Origin: Fibrobacter sp.
Lineage (GTDB): Bacteria > Fibrobacterota > Fibrobacteria > Fibrobacterales > Fibrobacteraceae
Length of the DNA: 64,000 bases
NCBI GenBank assembly: GCA_024398965.1
Contig: JAKSIF010000005.1
Location: 102,477-166,476, forward strand
Reading direction: 5' to 3'
Of this stretch, positions 25,505 through 33,458 are shown in pieces (the stretch's first letter is position 1; the number at the start of each line of letters is the position of its first letter). The translations under genes were made by a program, and so were the position numbers. The notes under the pieces are model-generated. The model searched no databases. It worked only from the letters and a program-made list of their open reading frames with translations, and was not told the origin of the DNA.

Positions 25505-25909
25505 TTAACGGAAGCGATATGTCAAAGAATCCCCGTCGGATTCAACCACTAAGTACAAACTTCCACCTTCCAGACTGAACTTATGGGTATCTACCAGGGT
25601 TTCGCCAGAACCATCCGTGGACTTGGTGTACTTGAAACGGAGTGTAAACTCCCCGACCCAGTCTTCTTCCACCACGCGACTGCGCTCACCAGGAAGGACG
25701 GTTTCCTTGATCCAGGACTTGGAAGACTGCCCATCCATGGAGACCACATCCACAGCCAAGATGGAATAATCCTCAGTGGCGTTTTCTACCTGGAGACGGC
25801 TGGTGGACTCCTCAACATAATGGCTGATACAGCCGGAAAGGCAGACAGAAACCACCAAGACAAAAAGAACCTTTACAGCCAGGGGCATAAACTTTTTAAA
25901 TCCAGACAT
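25505..25909 (-). CDS. Small lipoprotein, unknown function
   Basis: A 134-aa protein with a lipoprotein signal: basic N-terminus, hydrophobic core and lipobox LSGC with the lipidated Cys at residue 27. The mature part is beta-rich and Ser/Thr/Glu-rich (RLQVENATEDYSILAVDVVS, HKFSLEGGSLYLVVESD). I recognise no family. Its ATG overlaps the stop of the upstream barrel gene by one base (TAATG), so the two are translationally coupled and probably act together at the outer membrane. Confidence 0.7.
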   Translation of the reverse strand: MSGFKKFMPLAVKVLFVLVVSVCLSGCISHYVEESTSRLQVENATEDYSILAVDVVSMDGQSSKSWIKETVLPGERSRVVEEDWVGEFTLRFKYTKSTDGSGETLVDTHKFSLEGGSLYLVVESDGDSLTYRFR

Positions 25910-27117
25910 TACTTCTTACCTCCGGCCCTTTCATAACGGACACCCTTGGCCTCTACAGTCTTTGGCTCGGCAGGATTAGCCTGCATCAGGCCACCCTCGG
26001 GAGGCATGTCCTTGTTCTTCTGCTTCAGCACACTGGTTTCAAGAGGAGCGGTCTTGGATGCACCCCTGCCAAAGAGGAATCCATCGATGGTTGCCAAGCT
26101 GAACTTGATTTCGGCAAGGAAGGTTCCCTTTGCTCCAAAGAAATTGTCGTAATCGTAAGCAGAATTATAGCTGAGTCGAACAAAGAGCAGGTCGATGGCA
26201 CCACCAATCAGCACATCGCTATAGTCGTCACCACGCCACAGGCAGGAAGCCTCGAAGCCCACCATTCTGGAAGGGTCTGGATAATAGGTCAAGGTTGCAG
26301 AGTGGAACTTCTTGTCGTTAACATCAAAGATTCCCTTAGCATAAAAGCGCTGGGCAAACAGGTTCTGTTCCCAGGTAACGCGAAGGTTCTTGTCGTCGTC
26401 ATTGTTGAAAATGGTCAAGTCGATATTGGGCAGGTAGGTCAACGGACCGTTCACTCGCCCACCATAGATCATTCGGGATTCCAGGTCCAGAGCAATACGG
26501 ACGCTACGCCAGTCGGACTTGTACAGGTTTCCCTGAACACTTATATTATTCCAGCGCAAGTGAGCCCAGCTGTAAGCCAGGGAATCATCCTCGTTAGGAT
26601 AGATCTTGCCGACATGTTCCACATTCTGGTGCTGCATACCGGCAGCAAGAGTCATGTTTGCCACCGTATTGGTGTAGGTAACGCCCCAAGTTGTTACGGA
26701 ACGTTCCATGGCAAAATCATTATACTGCGGGAAGAACAGAAAATCCTCACCATCCCAACCGGAGCGGTCGAACCAAAGGAGGAATCCCACATGGTTGTTA
26801 TTGCCTACATAGCCGGATCCAAAACCAGCCAAATGATGCCTAAAGGCATAACCGTCATGTTCACCATATTGACTTTGGAGCGGAAGCTGTTCCGAAGAAG
26901 GGGTGTAATAAAGTCCGGCATCAATATAGCCGCCTCGACCACCACGCATCACTTCACGGATTTCATTCAACTGTCTATCACGGGTAACCGCACCACCTGC
27001 AGAAAGAGCCTGAGGCATAATGCCGTCGGCAGCAGCGGGTATGGCCAAGGCGAAAACGGCCAAGGACACAAAAGCGGCTTTCAAGAAAAAACTTGTCAAT
27101 TTTTTTTGCAACTGCAT
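25909..27117 (-). CDS. Predicted outer membrane protein, unknown function
   Basis: A 402-aa protein with a signal peptide (MQLQKKLTSFFLKAAFVSL, continuing to AIPAAA). The mature part shows many amphipathic strands with aromatic girdles (YIDAGLYYTPSSEQLPLQ, WGVTYTNTVANMTLAAGM, SAYDYDNFFGAKGTFLAEI), suggesting a barrel of about 14-16 strands over residues 60-345. The final 55 residues are a polar, Pro/Lys-rich tail, so the barrel does not end at the C-terminus. No named family recognised. The start has no Shine-Dalgarno and a TACATT box 6 nt upstream. The gene is coupled to the lipoprotein gene downstream. Confidence 0.6.
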   Translation of the reverse strand: MQLQKKLTSFFLKAAFVSLAVFALAIPAAADGIMPQALSAGGAVTRDRQLNEIREVMRGGRGGYIDAGLYYTPSSEQLPLQSQYGEHDGYAFRHHLAGFGSGYVGNNNHVGFLLWFDRSGWDGEDFLFFPQYNDFAMERSVTTWGVTYTNTVANMTLAAGMQHQNVEHVGKIYPNEDDSLAYSWAHLRWNNISVQGNLYKSDWRSVRIALDLESRMIYGGRVNGPLTYLPNIDLTIFNNDDDKNLRVTWEQNLFAQRFYAKGIFDVNDKKFHSATLTYYPDPSRMVGFEASCLWRGDDYSDVLIGGAIDLLFVRLSYNSAYDYDNFFGAKGTFLAEIKFSLATIDGFLFGRGASKTAPLETSVLKQKNKDMPPEGGLMQANPAEPKTVEAKGVRYERAGGKK

Positions 27118-27123
27118 ATTTGA

Positions 27124-27129
27124 AATGTA
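27124..27129 (-). promoter_or_regulatory. TAnnTT box 6 nt before the barrel gene ATG
   Basis: On the minus strand TACATT in GCTACATTTCAAAT ends 6 nt before the ATG at 27117; no Shine-Dalgarno is present. Confidence 0.45.
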
Positions 27130-27151
27130 GCAAACAAAGGCCTTCTATTTT

Positions 27152-27157
27152 TATATT
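27152..27157 (+). promoter_or_regulatory. TAnnTT box 6 nt before the radical SAM gene ATG
   Basis: TATATT in TATATTTAAGCC ends 6 nt before the ATG at 27164; no Shine-Dalgarno. It is back to back with the box at 27124, so the two genes would share a 46-bp divergent promoter region. Confidence 0.45.
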
Positions 27158-27163
27158 TAAGCC

Positions 27164-28063
27164 ATGACTGAACAAGAAAAGGCTTTGATTGCAGCGTGGA
27201 GCGACCACTCCCGCCTTTGGAAAGACAACACCTGGGTCTATCCCGTTATCAGCCGCCGTGCAGGCGGGCTCTCCGTCGGTATAAACCTGAATCCCGACCA
27301 TAAGTGTTCCTTTTCCTGCGCTTACTGCCAGAGCGGCCCTCAAGACGGCCATCCCTCTGTACCTATCGACGTAGACGGCGTAGAACGCGAACTGCGACAG
27401 TTCCTGGCATTCTACGAAAGCGGCGAATTCGACAAGTGCGACTTCTTCGGGAACGTACCTTCTGACAAGAAGATTATCAAGGACCTCTGCCTTTCCGGAG
27501 ACGGAGAATCCACCATCGTCAAGGAATTTCCTGATGTGTGCAAGCGCATGAGAGAAATCCAGAAGGAATTTCAGACAAAGTATACAAAAGATGATCCCAG
27601 CGGTCTTGGTAATTTCAAGTTGCGCCTGATTACCAACGCAAGCCGTCTTGGGAACGAAAAGGTGGAAGAAGCCCTGCAATACCTGCTGGAAAGCGACGGC
27701 GAAATCTGGGCAAAGCTGGACGCAGGCACCGAGGAATGGTACAAGCGAATGAACCGTTCCGCAGTGAAGTTCGACACCATTCTTTCCAACCTGGAAAAAG
27801 TCATCAAGATGTACCCCATCTGCATCCAGACAATGCAGTGCAGTCTCCAGGGAGACTCCCCCAGCGAAACGGAAGTGGAACAGTACATCCAGAATCTTAC
27901 CCGCATCTACAATTCCTGTCCGGAGCACTTTGTGGAAGTACAGCTTTACACGGTGATCCGCCAGACCATGATTCCCGATGTGCTGCCGCTGCCCAAGGAT
28001 TTCCTGGAGGATACGGCCAGAAAGATTGTGCAAAAGATTCCGGTACAGGTAAGAACTTTCTAG
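27164..28063 (+). CDS. Radical SAM protein
   Basis: A 299-aa radical SAM enzyme. The 4Fe-4S binding motif CSFSCAYC (Cys48, Cys52, Cys55) follows a GGLSVGINLNPDHK stretch, and LCLSGDGEST is the second SAM-binding region, with LRLITNASRL and WAKLDAGTEEWYKRMNR further along. This layout resembles the stand-alone wyosine-like radical SAM proteins of uncharacterised function found in many bacteria. No substrate can be assigned and no partner gene is adjacent. The gene starts without a ribosome site and ends at a bidirectional terminator. Confidence 0.85.
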   Translation: MTEQEKALIAAWSDHSRLWKDNTWVYPVISRRAGGLSVGINLNPDHKCSFSCAYCQSGPQDGHPSVPIDVDGVERELRQFLAFYESGEFDKCDFFGNVPSDKKIIKDLCLSGDGESTIVKEFPDVCKRMREIQKEFQTKYTKDDPSGLGNFKLRLITNASRLGNEKVEEALQYLLESDGEIWAKLDAGTEEWYKRMNRSAVKFDTILSNLEKVIKMYPICIQTMQCSLQGDSPSETEVEQYIQNLTRIYNSCPEHFVEVQLYTVIRQTMIPDVLPLPKDFLEDTARKIVQKIPVQVRTF

Positions 28064-28070
28064 TGAATAC

Positions 28071-28106
28071 AAAAAAAGCCAGCTTAACGCTGGCTTTTCT
28101 TTTTTG
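28071..28106. terminator. Bidirectional rho-independent terminator
   Basis: AAAAAAAGCCAGC pairs with GCTGGCTTTTCTTTTTT around a TTAAC loop. It sits between the convergent radical SAM and ppa genes. Confidence 0.9.
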
Positions 28107-28130
28107 CGATGATTATTCGCGACACTCGCC

Positions 28131-28721
28131 CTAAATAAGCTCTTCCGGAGGGAGGTTGGTGACGCCTTCGGGTTCCTGGTAGCAGGTTTCAGGAATCTGC
28201 ACCTGGTTCTGGAAGTAGGCGCGATGAGCCACAATCACCTTTTCGCGGGCAAATTCAGCATTCATCCATTCACCAATCTGAACATCCTTGCCTTCCAATT
28301 CCTTGTAGTTCTGGAAGAAGTTCTTGGTAATGCGGAGGAACATCTGGTCTACATCGGTAATGTCCTTGATCGGACGGGGATTGAACACGGGCACGCCCAA
28401 AACCTTGTAGTCCTTCTTGCCGCCGTCGGTCATGTCAAGAGCGCCAATCACACGGCAAGTGCAAACGCTACCGGTCATCATGGAAGCCGGGCTGTAAATC
28501 AGCATATCCAAGGCATCGCCATCGTCGGCCTTAGTGCTGGGAATAAAACCATAGGTACAGGGATAGCTCATGGAACTCAGAAGGCAACGATCCAAACGGA
28601 AAACGTGAAGGCGTTCATCGTACTCGTACTTGAGGTTAGTATCCTTACCAATTTCAACGACGCAATCCACTTCGTAAGGATACTTACGTCCGATAGGCAA
28701 ATCCAAATAGTTAATAGCCAT
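28131..28721 (-). CDS. ppa: Inorganic pyrophosphatase (family I)
   Basis: Hydrolyses pyrophosphate, pulling biosynthetic reactions forward in the cytoplasm. The protein is 196 aa. Active-site features are EVDCVVEIGKDTNLKYEYD (with the early Glu and Lys), SYPCTYGFIPST, the metal-binding DDGDALDMLI (family signature, with Ala in place of the usual Pro), and GKKDYKVLGVP. These fit a soluble family I enzyme; the insert and C-terminal tail differ from the E. coli enzyme. GGAG lies 5-6 nt before the ATG. The gene is a single unit. Confidence 0.92.
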   Translation of the reverse strand: MAINYLDLPIGRKYPYEVDCVVEIGKDTNLKYEYDERLHVFRLDRCLLSSMSYPCTYGFIPSTKADDGDALDMLIYSPASMMTGSVCTCRVIGALDMTDGGKKDYKVLGVPVFNPRPIKDITDVDQMFLRITKNFFQNYKELEGKDVQIGEWMNAEFAREKVIVAHRAYFQNQVQIPETCYQEPEGVTNLPPEELI

Positions 28722-28841
28722 TTATACTCCACAAAAGTCCACCATGGACTTTAATCTTTTTTGTTTTTCAGAATATGTAACGAAAAGTTAGCAATTATTT
28801 ATAAAAAGTCAAGTAGGTTCGAGGCGCCAGGTTCGAGCTTT

Positions 28842-30167
28842 TTACCTGCTGCGCCAGCGAGCAGAGGTCGTCTTGTCGAACAAACCAAAATAGAAGACGG
28901 GTTCACCACGGTCTGGGCTGTAACCGACTTCAAAGCGAACGCGATCCAGCGCAGGAATCACAAGATGAAGACCACCATAGACAGCACCTTCGTAATTCTT
29001 CCAGCTGGGAGTTCCCTCATCCCAGAGGAGGCTTCCATCAAGACCAGCCACCAACTGGACTCCATAGAAGAAATTGATTCCCCACAAGGAAGCCGGCTTT
29101 CGCTCACGCAGAACAAAACGTTCTTCCAAGGTCAGGAGGGCTTCGTGAACTCCGATACTATTGCTGTCGGCCTCGTGACCGCGGAAGGTGTTTGCACCGC
29201 CATGGTAGAAGTAGTCATAGCGCTCCACATCGCCGGGGCGCACTCGCACAAGGGCTGTGGTTCCCGTAACAAATCGCCAAAGGCTGAAATATGCCCGGGC
29301 GTCCACCAGGTACTCCCAGAAATTTTCGCCACCCATGCCGTTACAGCCAGCAGCTTCTGTATTTTCAACTGCATTAATATTGCAACCCGAATCACTCGTA
29401 TCGCCCATGCCAACGTGGGTCAGCATGTACTCGAAGTACACGCCCTTTCGGCTGTCCAGCTTGCTGTCGCGGAAATCAAAGGCAAAGCCAAGGCCAGCCT
29501 CGGGCAGGGTTGCAGCATTCTTCAAAGAGCGAAAGGCCAAGGTTCCAAGCAGGGACATATTGGCAGAGAACTGATAATCCAAATCCAGGTCAGCCAGATA
29601 ACTGTCATCCTGGAAACCGCGGATATCGTCCCAGCTGTCCGTCCTCAGGAATTCAAAGTTCCAGCCCAGCGGAATTCCAAACAGGTAGGGAGAACTTGCG
29701 TAGAAGGCATATTCGTTGCTTTCAAAAATCGGGTCTACCGCCGTACGGTATTGCACCTCGGCTCGAATGTCCTCCCCCAGCACATTCAAGTTCGCCAAGG
29801 CAAGGCCTATCATCAGTCCATCGCGGTCAGTGGACTTGCCTGCAGGAGACGGAATCCAGCGGAAAATTTCCTTGAACCTGTAAGTCAAGGTCGCGGAAGA
29901 ACCGGAGGTTTCACATTCCGCGGAAATGTCGGTAAAGAGGTCCAGATCCTGGAGTTTCAGCTTTTCGGATTCAAAGGTTTCTGCGGAGTAGGCGTCCCCA
30001 ACCTTGTGAAGAATTTCCCGTTCCACCACACGGGGCTTGGTATGTTCCAGGCCTTCGAAACGGATAGCCCCGATCTTAGTCCCATCAGCGCAAGAAGCCG
30101 CTGCCGCTTCCACAGAGCAAAGGGCAAGGGTACAAATTGCACAGATTCTTTTCAATTTATGAAACAT
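28842..30167 (-). CDS. BamA/TamA-superfamily outer membrane protein with one POTRA domain
   Basis: A 441-aa protein with a signal peptide (MFHKLKRICAICTLALCSVE, continuing AAAA). Residues about 30-90 form one POTRA domain (IGAIRFEGLEHTKPRVVERE through LKLQDLDLFTDISAECE). The rest is a 16-strand-type barrel (D15/surface antigen), including FYHGGANTFRGHE, which resembles the conserved loop-6 RGF/Y motif of Omp85 proteins. BamA normally has five POTRA domains, so this is a smaller Omp85 relative, perhaps for lipid or protein export. The ATG has AGAGGT upstream. There is no adjacent partner such as tamB. Confidence 0.8.
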   Translation of the reverse strand: MFHKLKRICAICTLALCSVEAAAASCADGTKIGAIRFEGLEHTKPRVVEREILHKVGDAYSAETFESEKLKLQDLDLFTDISAECETSGSSATLTYRFKEIFRWIPSPAGKSTDRDGLMIGLALANLNVLGEDIRAEVQYRTAVDPIFESNEYAFYASSPYLFGIPLGWNFEFLRTDSWDDIRGFQDDSYLADLDLDYQFSANMSLLGTLAFRSLKNAATLPEAGLGFAFDFRDSKLDSRKGVYFEYMLTHVGMGDTSDSGCNINAVENTEAAGCNGMGGENFWEYLVDARAYFSLWRFVTGTTALVRVRPGDVERYDYFYHGGANTFRGHEADSNSIGVHEALLTLEERFVLRERKPASLWGINFFYGVQLVAGLDGSLLWDEGTPSWKNYEGAVYGGLHLVIPALDRVRFEVGYSPDRGEPVFYFGLFDKTTSARWRSR

Positions 30168-30237
30168 GGGACCTCTAATGGGTCAAAAGATAAAATATTT
30201 AACACGGGTACTGCATAAATATCGATTCTTATTTTTC

Positions 30238-30245
30238 TATATTTG
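30238..30245 (+). promoter_or_regulatory. Candidate -10 box TATATTTG
   Basis: TATATTTG lies 30 nt before the ATG at 30276, leaving room for the CGAGG ribosome site. The same box type appears close to the ATG elsewhere in the window. Confidence 0.4.
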
Positions 30246-30275
30246 GCAGCGAACAAAGAGATATTCGAGGTATCT

Positions 30276-30743
30276 ATGTTAGACTTTCTCGCCAACTACT
30301 GGCCCTACCTGATTCTTTTGGTAGTTATTGTCTTGGTTATTTTTGCCATCCGCGGTGTCCGCAAGGCACTGAAGGAAGGCGGTGGCGCTTTCAGCGTTGA
30401 AACCATCAAGAAGAACACCGAGCCCAACTTCGCCGCCCTCAAGCAGAAGTCCGAAGCCCTCCTGGCCGATGCCGACATGATTTGCGAAATCAAGGATGGT
30501 AGCAGCTACGTCATCCCCAAGAAGGAAGACCTGAAGTTGTTCCGCAACGCCGTTAAGCAGAAGTACAAGCTGGCCATGTTCCTGGTGCCGGGCACCAACA
30601 AGGTCGTCTACTTCTTCTGCAAGACTGACGCAGGTGTCAAGCGCCGTATCGAGAACCTGGTCATCAACCAGAAGTTCCGCGAAGGCAAGAAGCCCTATGT
30701 GGATGTGGCTACCGGCGAAAAGCTGAAGTTCCCCCGCGGCTAG
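30276..30743 (+). CDS. Membrane-anchored small protein, unknown function
   Basis: A 155-aa protein with one N-terminal membrane helix (WPYLILLVVIVLVIFAI) followed by a basic cytoplasmic part of mixed alpha/beta (LKLFRNAVKQKYKLAMFLVP, then KVVYFFCKTDAGVKRRIENL). The ATG at 30276 is chosen because CGAGG lies 5 nt before it; a TTG start at 30243 would overlap the promoter region. I recognise no family. A strong terminator follows, so it is transcribed alone. Confidence 0.65.
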   Translation: MLDFLANYWPYLILLVVIVLVIFAIRGVRKALKEGGGAFSVETIKKNTEPNFAALKQKSEALLADADMICEIKDGSSYVIPKKEDLKLFRNAVKQKYKLAMFLVPGTNKVVYFFCKTDAGVKRRIENLVINQKFREGKKPYVDVATGEKLKFPRG

Positions 30744-30773
30744 CCTAAAGCTTAAAGGTTTAAGTTTAAAGAA

Positions 30774-30802
30774 ATAGCGCGATGAAAGTCGCGCTTTTTT
30801 TA
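30774..30802 (+). terminator. Rho-independent terminator
   Basis: GCGCGA pairs with TCGCGC around a TGAAAG loop and is followed by T8. Confidence 0.9.
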
Positions 30803-30890
30803 AATGAAAAATGAAGAATGAAAGATGAAAAGTGAAAAGCGACTCATTCTTCATTGTTAATTGTTAATTGTTCATTGTTAATTGTTAATC
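30803..30890. repeat. Low-complexity tract: ATGAA-type repeats then ATTGTTA tandem repeats
   Basis: A purine-rich stretch of TGAARAATGAA units (30803-30840) runs into about five copies of the 7-bp unit ATTGTTA (30852-30890), ending 4 nt before the hrpB start codon. A related ATGAAGAATGAAGG tract lies at 43130-43197. Confidence 0.8.
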
Positions 30891-30893
30891 GTC

Positions 30894-33440
30894 ATGCGCC
30901 ATTACAACGACCTAGCCATTGCCGAAGAAGAAGGAAAGCTGGAAGCAGCCTTGGAGAGCTCCAAAAACCTGCTGGTGGAAGCGCCCACTGGTTCGGGTAA
31001 GTCCCTCTATATCCCTTGGTTCTTGTCCAGACATTGCAGTGGACGTGTAGTGGTGCTGCAGCCCAGACGAATCGCCGCCTTGTCTCTGGCGCAATATTCT
31101 GCGAAACTGCATAACGAGCCCTGCGGCAAGACCGTCGGTTACCAGTTCAGACAGGACACTTGCAAGTCTGCGGAAACCCGCATCCTGTTCCAGACCTACG
31201 GAAACTTCTTGCAGGAACTGCTCCACGGCAAGATGGACGCGGAATGGGTTCTGTTCGACGAATACCACGAACGGAAGGCCGACATGGACCTTCTGTTCTC
31301 TTACCTGCTTAAGCTCCAGGCCACGGATACGAAGGGCGGCGAACAACACTCAACGAAGGTTCCGAGAATCGCGGTTATGTCTGCGAAACTGAACCGGGAA
31401 GAAATGGAAACTGCCCTCGGCGTGAAATGCCTCGAACTTGGCCACCCTCTATACCCGGTACAGATCCTGAACCAGGCCCCCATTACAGGCAATCCCCAGG
31501 AAGCGGAAGTGGTAAGGGCTCTACGAACCCTGAAGGCCAACAACATCTGGAAAACCACCCTGGTGTTCCTGCCAGGCAAGGGCGAAATCGCCCGATGCAA
31601 GACAGCCGCAGAAGAAGCCCTGGGAACAAGTTCTGCGGAATTTCTTGAACTGTACGGCGGTCAGGACCGGGAGACCCAGGACCGTATTTTTGAGGAAACG
31701 GAAAACCCGCGAGTCATCTTTACCACAAACATTGCAGAAACATCCATAACCGTACCAAACGTAAGCGGCGTGGTGGATAGCGGTGTGGAACGCATATCCG
31801 AATACGACGACAGCGAGAATGTCAACGTACTAAGGACGGCGCCCATTTCCATGCAAAACGCCATACAGCGTTCGGGACGTTCCGGCCGTACACAGAACGG
31901 CTGCGCCATACGCCTCTGGAGCGAAGATGCAGAAAAGCGTATGCCCAAGGGAATCATTCCTGAGGTAACGCAGATTGAACCGACGGAACTCATTCTGCAA
32001 AAGGCCGCACTGGAAAAATATCTTGACGATGCAGGCGCACTCAAGCTGATTCTTCCCACGGCAATTCCAGGCAATCGTGAAGCCACCGCAAATTCTCTAT
32101 TGAAGCGCTTGGGCATGTTGTCCGAAGATGGTTCAATCACCTCCCTTGGACTTCAGGCAATACACACGCCCCTTTCAGACATTCACCTGGCACTGATGCT
32201 TATTTCAGCCAAGGAATCGGGAATCAGCGACTTAACTCTTTCTGCCATGGCCTGGATCCACTCCGGCGGAGAAGCCCTGCAGAAAAACAAGCAGCCTGTC
32301 AGCCTTATGATGCTGGCAAATGACACGGCAAGCAAATCCGTCAGCGTTCCTCGCGAAGTAACCTTGACCTTAAGGCAACTGCAGGATTACTGCAAGAAAG
32401 AAAACTACAGGACTGCTCCCAACAACGAAAGCGAAACCATCAAACTGTTGCTGAAGTCCTATCCTGACAGGTTGGCCTCCCCCACGTCTACAGGAGCCTA
32501 CAAGCTTGAAAACCAGAACGTAATTCGCCTGCAGGTCGCGGAACCGCCCTTCGCCCTGTTGGCCATGGGAATGCTCCGTACCGGAACTGGTTCCAAGATA
32601 GAACTTCGTCTGAATCTTTACGTTCCTGTTGCTAAGGAGTTTATCGCAGGTAACGACGAGCCTGCACGATACGAACTGCTGTGGCGCAACGGCCAAGAAC
32701 GTTTTATCGGAAAGGAAATCCAGGGATCCGCCGAACGTGAAATTCTCCCGCAGGAGGCCTCCCCCGCGGTACTAACCAAGCTGAAGGAACTGACCGTAGA
32801 CGCTTGGAAGGAAAAGCTTGAAAAGGAAAACTGGACCGGGCGTTACCTTACAGAAGATTTGCAAACGCTTCTCATCAAGATGCGCCTTGCGGCAAAACTC
32901 TATCCGGAGTTCGCATTGCCGGAATTCAACGAAGAAGACATGGAACTGATCTTTGACGAATTCACCAACGGCATTTTCCTCCTTAGAGACCTGAACGAAG
33001 ACCGTTACCGCAACATTCTAGAAGAGTACTTCGGGAAGTCCATGCTCCAGTGGCTTCACAAGACTTTCCCGGATCATTTCGTATTGCCCAACGGAAAGAA
33101 GGCCCGCTATACTTATCAGGAAGTCGATGTTCCCGAGCCGGGAACGCCAGGCAGTAACCTCATGACCCAGAGCGCAGAAGGCGTCCTCATTGAAGTTTCC
33201 GCCCGCATCGAGGACTTTATGCAGGTGGACCGCGCCTCAGGAATAGCTTCGCCAATTACAGGCGAGCACTGGATTGCAGACAAGAAACTGCGAGTCCGTT
33301 ACGACATTCTGGCGCCAAATTTCCGCAGCATGCAAAAGACCTGGGACCTTACGGGATTCTGGAAAAACACCTATCCTGAGTTACGAAAGGAACTGAGAGG
33401 ACGATACCCCAAACACCCGTGGCCGGAAGCCGTTATTTAG
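30894..33440 (+). CDS. hrpB: DEAH-box ATP-dependent helicase HrpB
   Basis: An 848-aa RNA/DNA helicase of the DEAH family; HrpB's exact cellular role is unsettled. Motif I is EAPTGSGKS near residue 30, motif II is DEYHER near 119 (DEFHER in many relatives), motif III is VMSAKL, and motif VI QRSGRSGRT near 320. The HrpB-specific C-terminal domain ends with TGFWKNTYPELRKELRGRYP followed by KHPWPEAVI, a highly recognisable tail. The ATG at 30894 is preferred to a TTG at 30882. No ribosome site is visible in the ATTGTTA-repeat leader. It is convergent with the choice-of-anchor I gene, with only 18 bp between stops. Confidence 0.95.
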   Translation: MRHYNDLAIAEEEGKLEAALESSKNLLVEAPTGSGKSLYIPWFLSRHCSGRVVVLQPRRIAALSLAQYSAKLHNEPCGKTVGYQFRQDTCKSAETRILFQTYGNFLQELLHGKMDAEWVLFDEYHERKADMDLLFSYLLKLQATDTKGGEQHSTKVPRIAVMSAKLNREEMETALGVKCLELGHPLYPVQILNQAPITGNPQEAEVVRALRTLKANNIWKTTLVFLPGKGEIARCKTAAEEALGTSSAEFLELYGGQDRETQDRIFEETENPRVIFTTNIAETSITVPNVSGVVDSGVERISEYDDSENVNVLRTAPISMQNAIQRSGRSGRTQNGCAIRLWSEDAEKRMPKGIIPEVTQIEPTELILQKAALEKYLDDAGALKLILPTAIPGNREATANSLLKRLGMLSEDGSITSLGLQAIHTPLSDIHLALMLISAKESGISDLTLSAMAWIHSGGEALQKNKQPVSLMMLANDTASKSVSVPREVTLTLRQLQDYCKKENYRTAPNNESETIKLLLKSYPDRLASPTSTGAYKLENQNVIRLQVAEPPFALLAMGMLRTGTGSKIELRLNLYVPVAKEFIAGNDEPARYELLWRNGQERFIGKEIQGSAEREILPQEASPAVLTKLKELTVDAWKEKLEKENWTGRYLTEDLQTLLIKMRLAAKLYPEFALPEFNEEDMELIFDEFTNGIFLLRDLNEDRYRNILEEYFGKSMLQWLHKTFPDHFVLPNGKKARYTYQEVDVPEPGTPGSNLMTQSAEGVLIEVSARIEDFMQVDRASGIASPITGEHWIADKKLRVRYDILAPNFRSMQKTWDLTGFWKNTYPELRKELRGRYPKHPWPEAVI

Positions 33441-33458
33441 CGAATTCGGGGTCCGTTT

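Noticed and set aside
26978..28234. 418-aa minus-strand frame across the radical SAM gene and intergenic region
   Set aside because: The opposite strand encodes a clear radical SAM protein with CxxxCxxC; this frame would also run through a terminator.
28761..30218. 485-aa plus-strand frame opposite the Omp85 gene
   Set aside because: Shadow of the barrel gene; no signal peptide or domain.
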